Positions 50,718-62,706 of a stretch of DNA of 64,000 bases are shown here, piece by piece. The notes under the pieces are model-generated. The model was not told where the DNA came from. It did not search any database and worked only from the letters and a program-made list of their open reading frames with translations. This DNA comes from Macrostomum hystrix. Its lineage: Eukaryota; Platyhelminthes; Macrostomidae. Position 1 is the stretch's first letter, and each line of letters starts with the position of its first letter. The translations under genes and the position numbers were made by a program. The DNA is taken from assembly GCA_950097015.1 (NCBI GenBank), contig CATNEN010000038.1:34434501-34498500 (forward strand). Direction: 5' to 3'.

Positions 50718-53573
50718 TCAAACATCCTCGGCCTCGTCACAGCGCGTGACGCGCTCTCTATAGACTAGCTCTTCGCTGTTCATATCCAGGAACAGCATCA
50801 CCATGGCAATTATGAGGCCTAGAACGGACAGCCAGCCGATAAAGTAAGCCCAGCCGATATCCCACTGGGCTGAGGTTTGCGGCGCTCGTCGCTCGGAGAT
50901 CTCCCGCATGTGGCTGATTGGGAAGGCGATTAGCGCCACGGACTCCACCAGGGCTGCGGGCGATGAAAAATTCTGGATGCTGATTTGCCGCGCTTGGCAT
51001 TCTACGCTTTGATACTCTACAGTAGACACGACTACGCGGCCTGATCGCCTACTGACTATGGCCATGGCGGAGTTGAAACACGCCGGCATAGTCTATGGTC
51101 TGGGTAGAGTTGAAATAAGATGAGAGTAAACCCAAGAACCACTTGGAGTAGAAGAAAGGGAAATTACGTTTCTTTGAAAAAAATGTTTTTTTTTTGCGAA
51201 AAAATACACTACGGAGATAGGAAATTTTTCAGTTTCAAATGGTGGCAGCTTCTGATTGGAAAAAGAAACATAAAAAGCTTTCCTTTTGATATAAATTGCC
51301 TAACATGTCGCTCCACCGAATTAAAAAAATGTTTATGCGCCGCAATTTGATCTTCATTACAATTTTTTTACTAATCATATAAGTCTGAAACACTACCACT
51401 ACAGACTAGAATTAGCTTGACTTTATACTTATGTTCCTCTTGCAATTAAGTATTAATTAATTATTATAGATTAATTAGTGTTACTATTTAATATATTATT
51501 AGCTATCTAAACATTAGCTCTCGATGATGCCGATGTTTTGTGAAGAAAAGTGTGGTGAAAAATGAATTTGAAATGCGCCGTGGTCTATCCCTACTGTTAA
51601 ATATTCAAAATGAATTCAAAATGAATTTTGCAACCTTGCAATCTATAGTTTTTGTTCTAGTGCTAGAATAATAGCGGATTGTAATCTCCATAGTCATTCA
51701 ACCTCTGTATGCCAGGTAAGGCAAATGAAGTTGCTTTAAATCCATGCGCGGGCAAGCGAACAGTCAGACCTGTACGCCATGGGGTGAAGGAATCTGATCT
51801 GCCCTTTTTATAAGTCTCTCTTGCCTTCCACTTGCACCTAGTGCAGATGGATGCTGTTCTGTCTGACATTTCTGCCATCCAGCTAATACCACTGACTCAC
51901 AGAGTAAATTGTGTTAGAAAGGCTCATAAGGGGCTGGCTGGAATGGATAAAATTCATTTTCATTCCGGTAGCTGGGAGTTGACTGAGAGGCAGTGTGTGT
52001 TGCGTTGTTAAAACACTCCTTTAGAAAACTGCAATACGAGCGTATATCATATATCGTGGCGGTAGGTCTTTACCAGACACTCCCTGGAGACCGATAGTAA
52101 ACGCATAGATAACGGCCTTCTTGTTTGCATCCTTCGTCAGCATTCCGCAGGCTGTAGACGTGGCCGCGATGCCGCTGATGAGGGTGGCGGTCAGCATCAG
52201 GACGCCGCAGGCAGCGGAGTAGCCTATGAGTTTGGTGTTAAAATCGTAAAATGACTTTGTTTCGAGGAAAAACGCTCTGAGTGATGTTTTGCCGCTTCAC
52301 TAAGTGTATAATGTGCGTTTAATCCACAGAGAATCTCTGCCCCAACACTAGGTGTAGAATGTACATTCACTCCACAAAGAATCTCTAACCCACCACAGGG
52401 TGTAGACTGTACATTCACCCCACAGAGAATCTCTGCCCCAACACAGGGTGTAGACTGTACATTCACCCCACAGAGAATCTCTGCCCCAACACAGGGTGTA
52501 GAATGTACATTCACTCCACAGAGAATCTCTGCCCCAACACAGGGTGTAGAATGTACATTCACTCCACAGAGAATCTCTAACCCACCACAGGGTGTAGACT
52601 GTACATTCACTCCACAGAGAATGTCTAACCCACCACAGGGTGTAGAATGTACATTCACTCCACAAAGAATCTCTTACCCACCACAGGGTGTAGACTGTAC
52701 ATTCACTCCACGGATAATCTCTGCCCCAACACTGGGTGTAGACTGTACATTCACTCCACAGAGAATGTCTAACCCACCACAGGGTGTAGAATGTACATTC
52801 ACTCCACAGAGAATGTCTAACCCACCACAGGGTGTAGAATGTACATTCACTCCACAAAGAATCTCTTACCCACCACAGGGTGTAGAATGTACATTCACTC
52901 CACAAAGAATCTCTAACCCACCACAGGGTGTAGACTGTAAATTCACTCCACAGAGAATCTCTAACCCACCACAGGGTGTAGACTGTACATTCACTCCACA
53001 GAGAATCTCTAACCCACCACAGGGTGTAGACTGTACATTCACTCCACGGAGAATCTCTGCCCCAACACTGGGTGTAGACTGTACATTCACTCCACAGAGA
53101 ATCTCGACACTATCACTACGAGTTGACAGTCCTTCACCTGTGTTAGCTGGCCGATAAGTGCACTCGGACACGTTCCCTTTAGACCAGCACTCCTCCCAAA
53201 GGCCGCTGCAGGTATTCGGAGATACAATCCAGCTACTGCTTGCGATGGCAATCATGATGAAGAACAGGTGAGTTAGCGACATCATGAAGGCCAGTACCTG
53301 AAGTTTTCAGATTTAGTTCATGACTCAACGAATCTACAAGTAGGAATCGTGCACTCTTAGTTTATGTTGAGTAAGCTGTACCTTCACAGGCCGGCCAACG
53401 AGGACGCGGTCCACGCGCACAATGGGTGCCAGGCCATTAGGCACCGCTGAGCCTGTGGAGCCTCTTGGCCCAATCGAATTGGTGCCGCCGCCTGGCTTCA
53501 ACTGGTGACCAGCTGGTGGCGGCTGCAGCAACTTTTTGGCGGCTTCCGGAGGGGCACCGTCTGGCTCAGACAT
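50718..53573 (-). CDS. Claudin/PMP22-type four-transmembrane protein
   Basis: Exons 53573-53382, 53297-53138 and 52223-52074 join in phase (0, 1, then 1 left over). A last exon ends at the stop 50718; its acceptor lies somewhere between about 51090 and 51040 and was not fixed. The protein has a Pro/Gly-rich cytoplasmic N terminus (~65 aa). TM1 is AFMMSLTHLFFIMIAIASSS. The first loop has the claudin-family signature W..GLW..C..........C (SSWIV ... CSGLWEECWSKGNVSEC). TM2 is VLMLTATLISGIAATST, then the start of TM3 (AVIYAFTIGLQG). TM4 is GWAYFIGWLSVLGLIIAMVM, followed by a short tail. This family forms cell-cell junctions, channel subunits or tetraspan scaffolds; whether it is a true claudin cannot be decided. 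Intron 2 is nearly all minisatellite. A further small exon in TM3 is possible. Confidence 0.78.
51090..52070. other. Claudin-like gene intron 3
   Basis: AT-rich sequence with no supported exon. An additional short exon completing TM3 could hide here; I could not identify one. Confidence 0.4.
52300..53110. repeat. 48-bp minisatellite filling claudin-like intron 2
   Basis: About 17 copies of a 48-bp unit with CCACAGAGAATCTCTAACCC, ACCACAGGGTGTAGACTGTA and CATTCACT. Variants (AACACTGGG, AATGTCT, ACGGA) recur in order. The intron is 914 bp (52224-53137), so the array takes ~90 percent of it and starts within ~30 bp of the 5' splice site on the gene strand. Confidence 0.95.
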
Positions 53574-55124
53574 CTCGCAGGACTTCAGAAAGTCCGTCAG
53601 AGGATCCGAGTGCTCCCGGTGATCAATGATTTGGCCTGGCGAGGAACAGGGCTTCGTGTAGGATAGCGCAGGTCACTGCGGGTCTTGCTTCGTGACTGGA
53701 GAGGCCAGGTGAGAGACAGCCTGCAGGGACGATGGGGAAATAGTCTTCGGGCAAGCTGAGGGGGGATGACGGACATCAGAGCGTCGAGTCGCAGTTTTGC
53801 TAGGCGCCATTCATTCCTTCCCTACTTGCTTCCGGAATTCGTTAAGAAAAAGTGCACTACTGCAGAGGCAGAGAGGGAAGGGGAAAGACAAAGGTGAAGA
53901 GCTAGGACGCCCGGGTGTGCAGCCGGGTTGCAGCCAATGCTTTGGATTGGTTCAGGGGGAGTAAAGACATCTGCAACGCATTCGATGGAGGGGATGTGGT
54001 CGAAGGCAACTGACTTTAGAGAGGCCATTAGAAACCACACAGGCCAAGATAGATGCATGGAAATGACAAAACGAACGGGGCATCCGCCACTAGCGCACAA
54101 TGTACATGCTTTATCCACAGAACATTCCCAGCACTGCGGTCATGTACTTCTAGTCTCTAGATTTGATCTCCTATTATCTATATCTACCAGTCGTTCTTTC
54201 GATCAGCGATCGCTTAAGCTTGGTCAGGCAATTAGGCTAAGGGATATGTGGCCTCCGCACCTTTAAAAGAGAAACGTGTTTTCTCCTCATGCGTCAGGAT
54301 ACAGGCAGCGAAAGGAAATAGGCGAACGGTAACCTACCCACCGAAAAATCTGCACAATTGACGTTCATAAATACTGCCTTCTTGGAGCCGCGGACCGTGG
54401 CCTGCCCATCTTTCTACTTCGTGCTTTTTTCTATATTTGTGTAATTCTTTGCAAAGGCCGTCCGTCTGATTGTGTCAGACAGTTTCCCACAAGTATCTCG
54501 GCTAGCCCTGCCAGATGATGGTACTATATTGGAGCTGGGGCCAGGAGGGACTGCAGTGGGTAGCACTGCTGTTGCATAGGCTATAAAAGCAGAAAATGTC
54601 AAGCGCAGCAGTAGACAGTAGCTTGGCCGACGTAATTGCGTTATGCCGAAGCGAGCCAGATCACAAACTTTAAGTTTTCTGGCGATATCAAGTGGTTTTT
54701 ATGCAGAAAAAGGACTTGATTTCTGCATTTCCTGTTAAATTGTGGACGCACTTTTAAATCGCTGTAGACAATTTTTTAACTCAATAAAATTGGCGAGCCG
54801 GCTAGCGGTAATTCAATACGGGTGCAACTGCAATGCTCGCACATATGAAGGGAAGTTTTCCGTCTAAAAAAGACAACTCACTATATAATATGAATTTCGT
54901 AATTAAAAATCATCAAAGAAAAAACTTGCGCAAGTAACTCGCAAGTCAGAAAAAAGTTCAAATTTATGGTTCAAGGAAATTTATATGTGCAAGAACTGAA
55001 AGCAGCAGCATTCAGCCAGGTACAGTAAGTCCCAATTAGGGAATTTTCATAAAAGTCTTACACCAAATGTAATTGAAGACGGCATTTTCCGTCTCTAATG
55101 AATTATTTACTGTACGAATTACCA
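53574..55124. other. Region upstream of the claudin-like gene
   Basis: 53574-54260 is GC-rich, like exon or promoter DNA, and probably contains the claudin-like 5' UTR and promoter. The ORFs here (for example 54118-53822 minus and 54602-54414 minus) have no recognisable domain. 54600-55124 is AT-rich and empty. Confidence 0.45.
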
Positions 55125-55522
55125 ACTCATTTCGAAGCCCGACGTCTTTATACCAAGGGGATATTCTCCCCTGCTGATAGTTATTTTTCCGCACCCAAAC
55201 GGAGCAACGCAAGCACACGAAACTCAAGAACACAGGCCAACTTTTTGTGGCGAATCTTCTGAAACAATAACCAAGTCGCCAGCACTTCAGATCGTCGAGA
55301 TATTCAACGGTTCTGCCTAAAGTCTGATTTCCCCATTATGAGCCAATGTATTACAATACCCCTATGTAATTACACCCCTATACACGAATTTGCAATGCGC
55401 CTCATGCAGTGCATCCTTGCCAGGACTTTAAGCTCTATAAGCACGTCATCCGAATGTGCCTACATTATATCCGACTTTGGTGGTTCACTGACCTTTGCTT
55501 TACCTAGACGGAGCTGCTGTTG
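55125..55522 (-). repeat. Unclassified interspersed repeat, copy 2
   Basis: Reverse-oriented relative of 13188-13575, sharing GAATATCTCGACG, TTTCGTGTGCTTGC, AATTCGTGTATAGGGGTGTA and CAGCTCCGTCTAG. Diverged by scattered substitutions and small indels, so it is older than the LTR element. Confidence 0.75.
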
Positions 55523-57359
55523 TATTTAAAAGCATTTTCTCCGAGACGAAGAAATATTTCAGTTCAACATCGACAGCAAAAACTACCAAAGGAGAAATAC
55601 TATGGCCATGGCTATACCAGGCCCTAAATTATTGATTTCTATATATTCTTCAATTTTTTACTCCAATCAAAATACTGCGTCATAATTCAGGTCCAAGAAG
55701 ATAAATTCAAGGACATCTGTGAGTAGAATTGTGGCATTTAGATCTCCAGCTCCTAGTGGACCTTGGATAAATTTTATATTTCTGTCCAAAAAATTAGTTT
55801 AGGGCTGCCTGATACTTGTAAAAGAGACACTAAATTCGTTACTTAGCTAAATTTTTAATCTCAAGTGGATCAATTGCGCACATATCACGCTTGTGCCCTT
55901 AATTGGAATCTCTGATCTGTTCAGAACTTGAAATTCTTCTGTTTTCTTTTTCGTGTAACTATAACAACGACGGAATAAAACTTAGCGCAAGTTTTTAAGC
56001 TGTGCTCCAAATTTCTCTCAAAATGTTTTTTAGTAGACAGGCTAAAAAATAAAAGCCTTTATGATGCCTAATAAGCAAATTTGAGCCCAGTTGTCAATAT
56101 CCTACTCTTTCAGAAACACGGTTTGTTTCGTTCGTTCATTATTCTTATCTACTCTACTACTTGACTACTTATCCATGAAAATGGTGATTCAGCGACATTA
56201 CTCATTAGAAAAAACTCAGGTCGGTTTGATCAGGTTCCTGTGAGATTAGGAATGTAATATAGTATAAACAGTGTTCTTATAATTATCTCTCTTAAATGAG
56301 TACACATGATCAACCTTATTTTTGCCAGATATATCTTGAAACATTTAATTCTTAATTTTTTGGTCTTTAGGCCTACAGGTCTATAAAAAAACAAACGTTA
56401 AAAAATATAGTTATTTACTTATTTTTCTTTTGATAAGCAAAGTACAAGCACTATCTATACTACTATAGTCATAGAAGTAGAAAATAGCTAGGCCTACTAC
56501 CGCCTAGGCCTAGCCTATTTTGTAGCTTGACACTCAATATGCAGATGTGAGATGTATAGCTTTAACTTTTAAATATCTATTTAGCTAATACATATTGCAG
56601 ACTAATGTGTATCTAGACTATAATTAGCACTGAATATTTAGATTAAATCCCTAGATTTACCAGTAATGTGTAGGCCTATATTTAAAAATATATATATCTA
56701 AAGGCTACACTACATTTGCAACTTCAGTTGCTTAGTTGGTAACAGGTCTTATCTATTGACAACTGCCACACCTGCAAGTCTATACATGTATTCACCTACA
56801 GTAGCTAAAAAAATTGTAGCTATGAAATAAGATTAAGAGTATGTTTGCAACATGTTCTTTAAATCATCAATCCATTTGATAATGATTTGATGCTCTGGGC
56901 ATATTCCATCTTCATGCCCTTGCTTGTCTCTCTCATTCAAACTCATCTCATTATTATCAAATATATGTTGAGTGGGCTTGTTATTATTGGCTGCCAATAA
57001 GGCAACTACTTATTCAATTGCTTATCTAAGGACTAAGGTATCTTGATTCTAGCTCCTACAGAAATTAATATTTTTCTTATGTTTACAATATTCTGATGAA
57101 TGACTAAGTATATTTTAGGCATGAATTAATATTCTTCAGAAAAGTAAGACATGTTTTCTAGCTTCTTTCTTAATTAAAAAATAAAACTGCCAATACTATG
57201 TTATATTCCTAATTTTTCATACCCAATTATTATATTGTGCAATTACCTACATGTATTTTATGTAGATAAAGATTTTAAGTAAGCCTATAATACAAACCAG
57301 GTAAAATTAACCTGCATCTAGTTAGTAAGCTATATATATTTAAAATAATAATAATAATT
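55523..57359. other. AT-rich intergenic region or FAM210 first intron
   Basis: No exon could be supported. A first coding exon of the FAM210-like gene should lie here or further left, because the visible exon starts at a splice acceptor. Confidence 0.4.
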
Positions 57360-57697
57360 TCAGGAGAGCTGCACATCATTTGGTGACACTAGACCCACAG
57401 CCAGCAAGGAGGCAATTCTGCCCATTTTGCTGACTCCTGAGCATACATGGGCATAGATACTGTATGCAGGCTCACACTCACACAGGTGTACATCTGCCCT
57501 GACTTTCTCATTGTCAGGCAGTGTACACTCTCACCATACCTTGCAGGTTGGCCCTCCAGGGCATAAATTACACAAAAAGCACCCAAGCCCTCTCTATGGC
57601 TGCGCTTGAATTCAATGTTGCCTCACTGTGGAATCAAGCTTAGTTACCTTTGGTGCAAGAGGCAAATACTTTAACTGGTCTGCCACCGAGCCCCTGC
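57360..57697 (-). mobile_element. SINE family B, full-length
   Basis: Reverse-strand copy with TGACTCCTGAGCATACATGG, CTGCCCTGACTTTCTCATTG, the ATAAATTACAC block and the head (GGCAGACCAG A box; diverged B box). It lies ~60 bp upstream of the FAM210-like acceptor at 57757. Confidence 0.88.
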
Positions 57698-57757
57698 AAG
57701 CTATATAAATCCATTGTGCATTTTGATTTCTTGAATAATCGGCTTTGCTAATTGCAG

Positions 57758-58447
57758 ACGCTCACAATAACTGCTATTCGCCTCTTTGGCACCGCTGCTG
57801 GTCGTCGAGCGTTGCCGATTTCGTCGCTGTTGTCAACTTCAACAGGCCTCACTAAATCTCAACCTAGGCCTATAGAATGCTACCATGTTTCTCAGATTCA
57901 ATTGTCAAATCGAACAGTCATGATGCGTCGTTTCTGCTCCAAAGAACAGCAGCAGCAGCAACAGCAGCAAAAACCAGAATCATTCTGGCAGAGAATTTGG
58001 CGCACATACAAAACACAGACTAAGGTTGTCCTTGGCGTCCACCTAGTCGGCTCAGCTATTTGGTTCGCCTGCGTCTATACCTTTGTGAGCAGCTCCAATG
58101 TGAATCTGCCAGATTTACTGCGTCGCTACCTGCCTGAGCGGCTTCATTCGGCTATTCCCCAGGCGGCTCTGGACACCCTGGCCAATCCCAATGTTGGCGC
58201 CGTAGCTGCCTCGCTTGTACTTTATAAGCTGATCTTTCCTGTGCGCGATCTGTGCACCCTGCTGCTCACACCGCCTACCCTGGCCGCTCTACGCCGACTG
58301 GGCCTCATCGCCCAGCTGAAGGCCGAGGATCGACTGAGGGCCATCACCCGGGACAAGAGTCGGGAGACCTATCTGCGCCTGCAGCGACAGGCCAAGGAGG
58401 CGCGCAATAAAGCCGGGGCATCCAGTAGGAAGGCAGGAAAGCAGTGA
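57758..58447 (+). CDS. FAM210-family (DUF1279) mitochondrial membrane protein, 5' incomplete
   Basis: One exon of 229 codons plus stop, starting at the acceptor ATTGCAG|ACG (57757/57758) in phase 0; the first exon with the start codon was not found. The first in-exon Met is at 57919. The upstream part is Arg/Ser/Thr-rich, as in a mitochondrial targeting sequence, and MMRRFCSKE precedes a Gln run encoded by CAG repeats. The DUF1279 domain is clear: VVLGVHLVGSAIWFACVYTF, then NPNVGAVAASLVLYKLIFPV and PPTLAALRRLGLI. FAM210 proteins sit in the mitochondrial inner membrane and in mammals affect mitochondrial translation and cristae. A basic coiled-coil-like tail (RLQRQAKEARNKAG) ends the protein, as in FAM210A. 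A or B type is not resolved. Confidence 0.85.
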   Translation, partial: TLTITAIRLFGTAAGRRALPISSLLSTSTGLTKSQPRPIECYHVSQIQLSNRTVMMRRFCSKEQQQQQQQQKPESFWQRIWRTYKTQTKVVLGVHLVGSAIWFACVYTFVSSSNVNLPDLLRRYLPERLHSAIPQAALDTLANPNVGAVAASLVLYKLIFPVRDLCTLLLTPPTLAALRRLGLIAQLKAEDRLRAITRDKSRETYLRLQRQAKEARNKAGASSRKAGKQ

Positions 58448-58619
58448 CTTGTCATTCGATTATTGCGCGGAAACAAATGGTCCACTTATCTGACACATTA
58501 ATCAGCGTTTACACAGTTAGCACACTTTCATAGCGTTTGCGTTTGTGCACTTATGCAAGGGTGTAAAGTTGGTCTTGGTTTTCTCATCCCTTGGCAGTGT
58601 GCACACGTGTAATGATAAT

Positions 58620-59065
58620 TGTCAGGATAATTGACGAACAGGTGTGAGGATAAATTCCGAACAGGTGTGAGGATAATTGACGAACAGGTGTGAGGATAAA
58701 TGCCGAACAGGTGTGAGGATTATTTCCTAATATGTGTGAGGATAATTGCCGAACAGATGTGATGATTATTTCTTAATATGTGTCAGGATGATTTCCTAAT
58801 GTGTGACAATAATTGCCGAACAGGTGTGAGGATAATTGCCGAACAGGTGTGAGGATAATTGCCGAACAGGTGTGAGGATAATTGCCGAACAGGTGTGAGG
58901 ATAATTGCCGAACAGGTGTGAGGATAATTGCCGAACAGGTGTGAGGATAATTGCCGAACAGGTGTGAGGATAATTGCTGAACAGGTGTGAGGATAATTGC
59001 CGAACAGGTGTGAGGATAATTGCCGAACAGGTGTCAGGATAGCTGTCGAACAGGTGTGACGATAC
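58620..59065. repeat. 23-bp minisatellite downstream of the FAM210-like gene
   Basis: About 19 copies of GAACAGGTGTGAGGATAATT plus GCC; the left copies are more diverged (TAATATGTGTGAGG). It starts ~170 bp after the stop codon. The GAACAGGTG core recurs in the arrays at 32094 and 34130, and each unit is a consensus-like 5' splice site (CAG|GTGTGA). Confidence 0.92.
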
Positions 59066-60298
59066 TATGGATACTTTCTGGACAGGCATATTTTAAAGTG
59101 AAGAACATATGATTATGTATGTAAGTATGTATTATGTAAGTATTGCTACTTAAACGTTTTTTTTATTTGGCAACGTGTGCTCGGAGCTCAATTAAAATGA
59201 CTTTCACTGTAACAATATGTTTCTGCGATGGAGATGCACAACGTGAAATTTACTTTTATTCTGAACTTAACGATAGCCCAATAAAGAACTTGTTTAGTTT
59301 TCTGCTTCGTTCAATTATTAGACAAGAAAAATTGATATCTTGCTTGAAATTTCTATGTTCTTTTCTTCCGATAGTTCGCTTGATTGTTTGATAATTGAAT
59401 GTTCTGGTTGCAAAAAAGCTTTATTTGCAATAAACTGCATCTTATTGGCTGCTACAGGAAAACAGCAAATTTTATTGTACTCTGTAATTTTGTAAAATTT
59501 TAGTTTGGGTTGACTTCTGGTCTTGTTTTTTATCTGGTTGGATCTTATGTAGAATGAATTTTTTGGTGAATTCACTCTAATGGGTGAGATTAGTGAGTAT
59601 AGACTTACTCGAACAGGTAATATTGTTAAGTATTAATAGATAAGACGTGTGAGTATATTCGTACTTTTTCACAAAAATGTCAGTATTTCTACTTCCAGTA
59701 GGCTGATGCAAGCGCATAAACTGAGTACGGTGAAGTAAAAAAGAAATCTTTCATTGGCCAAGGATATTTTGATACTATTTTTAGAAACAAATTTCTTTCT
59801 CTTTAGGCGATTACTCATAAGTCCCATTATGGAAGTTGCTGTGCACTGTGTGGGGGCATTGTGTGTATGCTTTTCTTGTCTGTGTGCTTGTGTTTCCTGT
59901 GTACCCATAAAATTCAGATCGATTGACCCTATAAAGTTCATGCACTAATCTTCTACACTTCCCTTGATCTCGATACACTTGTTCCAGGGCTGTTTTCAGC
60001 TCAAAACTGGACTGGCATTGACAAGCTAGGTTGGTCCCAAACATATTTATCGGTGTAGATTTGCTTTCAGCAAAACATTAAGATTATATGTGGCTAGATT
60101 AATTTCCACGGTTTATTGACGCAATTTAACACAAAAAAGTTTATATATATGTTTAGTATTATATTTCAGTACTTCACTTCTTTCGTTTATTTTATATTTA
60201 CAGCTCCATTAATATAAATCAATATTTTCGCATTGTTGTTTTGGCAAACACGGGTCGATCTAGATAACACTGAATGGTATCTCATATATATATGTAAA
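59066..60298. other. Intergenic region
   Basis: AT-rich; no supported gene or element. Confidence 0.4.
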
Positions 60299-60433
60299 CT
60301 AGCTTTTTTTGCCCGTTGTTTTTGGGGCAGAAATTTAAAGCAAAGCAGTAAGCAATTCACGTCTCTGTATTAACTTTATAGTGAAGGTCACCATTTATTT
60401 ATTTACTGCATTAATGAAAAGTGAAGAGTTTGT

Positions 60434-62157
60434 TTAAGGGCGTACTGGCTCTGACAGCCAGTCAACGTCAGCATATCGAACCATCAGGTTCGGGTAAACT
60501 TTTGCCTTGAGCTCCTGCACTGACTGCACAATGGTTCCGATTGTAGCGATCGATGACTGCCCATTCTCTGTGCTAATCTCCAGCAGACCATTGCCGATTC
60601 GCAATAGATTGGCAGAGAACTCATGAGCTGTTTCGTCTCCTTGAATTGTAGCTCTCATGTTTGTTCGTAGGTGCAACTTCACAACCGATGGCCACAGGTG
60701 AGATGATTTTAGGAAAGCATTAATCTCATCAGCAGGAGTGCCACGCGGAATCACAGGCAGCGTCTGTCTAAAGTCTCCAGACAGCAGCAGAGTGACACCA
60801 CCCATCAGTTGATTGCTATTGCGCAGGTCTTTCAAAGTTAAGTTGAGTGCTTCAAATGCCAGTTTGTGGGACATGGTACACTCATCCCAGACGATAAGCT
60901 TGCAAGCCTGAAGCACTCTGGCAGTGCCTGTGTTTTTCTTGATGTTGCACAGCGGATTCTCCGCTCAAGAGAGATCAAGCGGCAACTTCAGTGCTGAGTG
61001 GGCAGTGCGACCGCCTGGCAGCAAGGTGGCTGTAATTCCAGAGGAAGCTACAGCAATGGCAACGTCGCCTCGTTGCCTGACCTTTGCCAGAAGGAGGTTG
61101 ATTAGAAATTTTTTTCCTGTGCCACCTGGAGCATCAAGAAAAACCATGCCACCAACGTTGTTGTTGACTCTGCGCAATAGCTCGCGGTACGCCTCTAGCT
61201 GCTCAGGCATGAGTCGGGGCTCATTCTCCACTATGAACTGTCCCAGCTGCTCCTGGTCATCCAGCTCTTCCAGCAGTCCCAGTCGCTGACATGCTTCATG
61301 AAAAGTTTGGCAGGTATGGCCTTCCACCGTTCTAATGTGTCTAAATGACGTCGGACCAATCACGGTGTGTAGCAGGTAGTAGCATTCACTGTGGTTTGGG
61401 TGCACCGTGTACTCTGGCTAATGCATCAGTCTGTCGTATTTCAGGATGGCCTGGAACTGCAGCGCCTTGAACCCGCCGCTTCCATCCTTTCGAAGAGGCG
61501 TTCCATGTGTAATAGGCAGGCACCTGGTGGTACAGCAAAGTCCTGGCAAAGGGGTCTTCAGCGCACAACTTGAAGAAAGCAGTAAGAGTAGTGTCCTGTG
61601 GCCTTTGAGCACGCTGCTGGATGTTCTCCTCCGTAAAGTATACTCTCTGACCGTTTTCCAGGTGCACACTGAGGTGCATGACAGTTGGGTGGCGTTCATG
61701 AATAGAGAATCCGAAGATTCGCCACATTGCCTCGTTAGAGCTGATACCTTCCGCTCTTGAAGCGATTGACTTCGTCAAATTCGTTTACTATGCCTCCAGG
61801 TCCCTCAATGTTGAACACTGCTTGGTCGCTACCCTTGTTCACGTACTTGCAAATGTACTTGATTGATTTAACAGAGTTGCAGTACTCAACGTTGATGTGT
61901 GGATTGAACACCTTGGACAGTAGCGGGCAGTAGGGAACGACCCATCTGTTGTCCAGATCGATCTCTTCATTCCCATGGCTGCATAGAATAATGCGAGTGG
62001 TAAAGCCGCCATCCTCACGTGATCTCCGTCGATACAGCGGATAACCGTCTTGTATTTTAGCAAAGCACTGTACGCCAGCCTCTCTCTTTCTTCTATCCCA
62101 GGCTGGCTGGAGAGAAATATTGACCGGAGAGCCCTGCGCACTGGGACGCCACCGCAC
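60434..62157 (-). pseudogene. Helitron Rep/helicase remnant
   Basis: Fragments in three frames follow each other. 62157-61735 has GYPLYRRR, DNRWVVPYCPLLSKVFNPHI and SIKYICKYVNKGSDQAVF, which lie just after the Rep HUH region. 61778-61386 is the linker between Rep and helicase. 61405-60965 has the PIF1-type Walker A DAPGGTGKKFLI. 60916-60434 has Walker B/motif II IVWDECTM and motif III LLLSGDFRQTLPVIP. At least two frameshifts and a TGA between 60965 and 60917 break it. The HUH catalytic domain and the C-terminal helicase motifs are missing. In the Walker A motif a Lys replaces the usual Thr after the catalytic Lys. Not functional. Confidence 0.92.
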
Positions 62158-62669
62158 TCACCGCACTCAGTCTCAGTGCTGCTTGGGGGCCAGTAGACAG
62201 TCTAGGGGTTTGGGCTGTGTACATTCACGGCTTGAAATGCAATGTACAGTCTGGGGCTTCGGCGCCCGGGGAAGGGAGGGGGTGGCTGTATTAAAATTTG
62301 GCCCGCAGAGTGGCGGAGGGGAGTTGGGGTGGCTGTCCTCGGAAAACAAAAAGTGACTCACTTTGAGATGATGCAGCTTTGCTCTGGATTGAGTAGAGAT
62401 GTTCAAAATTGACAGCATTGTTGGAAAACATGTAAAGTGTAAGTGGATCAAATTTGGAGAAAATCTGACAAAGTGGGGCGACGATATGTCGAATTGAGTG
62501 ATTTTTTGACGATTTTTGAGCAGTTTTTTGCACTTTTGAGCAGGAAGGAAATGATTTTTCGGGAATTTGAGTAGCCTATTGCACTCAGCGTAGGTGGTTT
62601 TAGGTATGTGCAAAGTTTGGTGCGATTTGGTTGAGCGGTTTCGGCGTCTATAAAGACAAAAGGTTGCAC

Positions 62670-62706
62670 ACACACACACACACACACACAGACAGACAGA
62701 CAGACA
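62670..62706. repeat. (AC)n(AGAC)n microsatellite in the Helitron 5' end
   Basis: About 11 AC units followed by about five CAGA units. Part of the element, not an independent repeat. Confidence 0.9.

Noticed and set aside
53822-54602. Minus- and plus-strand ORFs of 60-110 codons
   Set aside because: GC-rich but without recognisable domains or splice partners; probably the 5' flank of the claudin-like gene.
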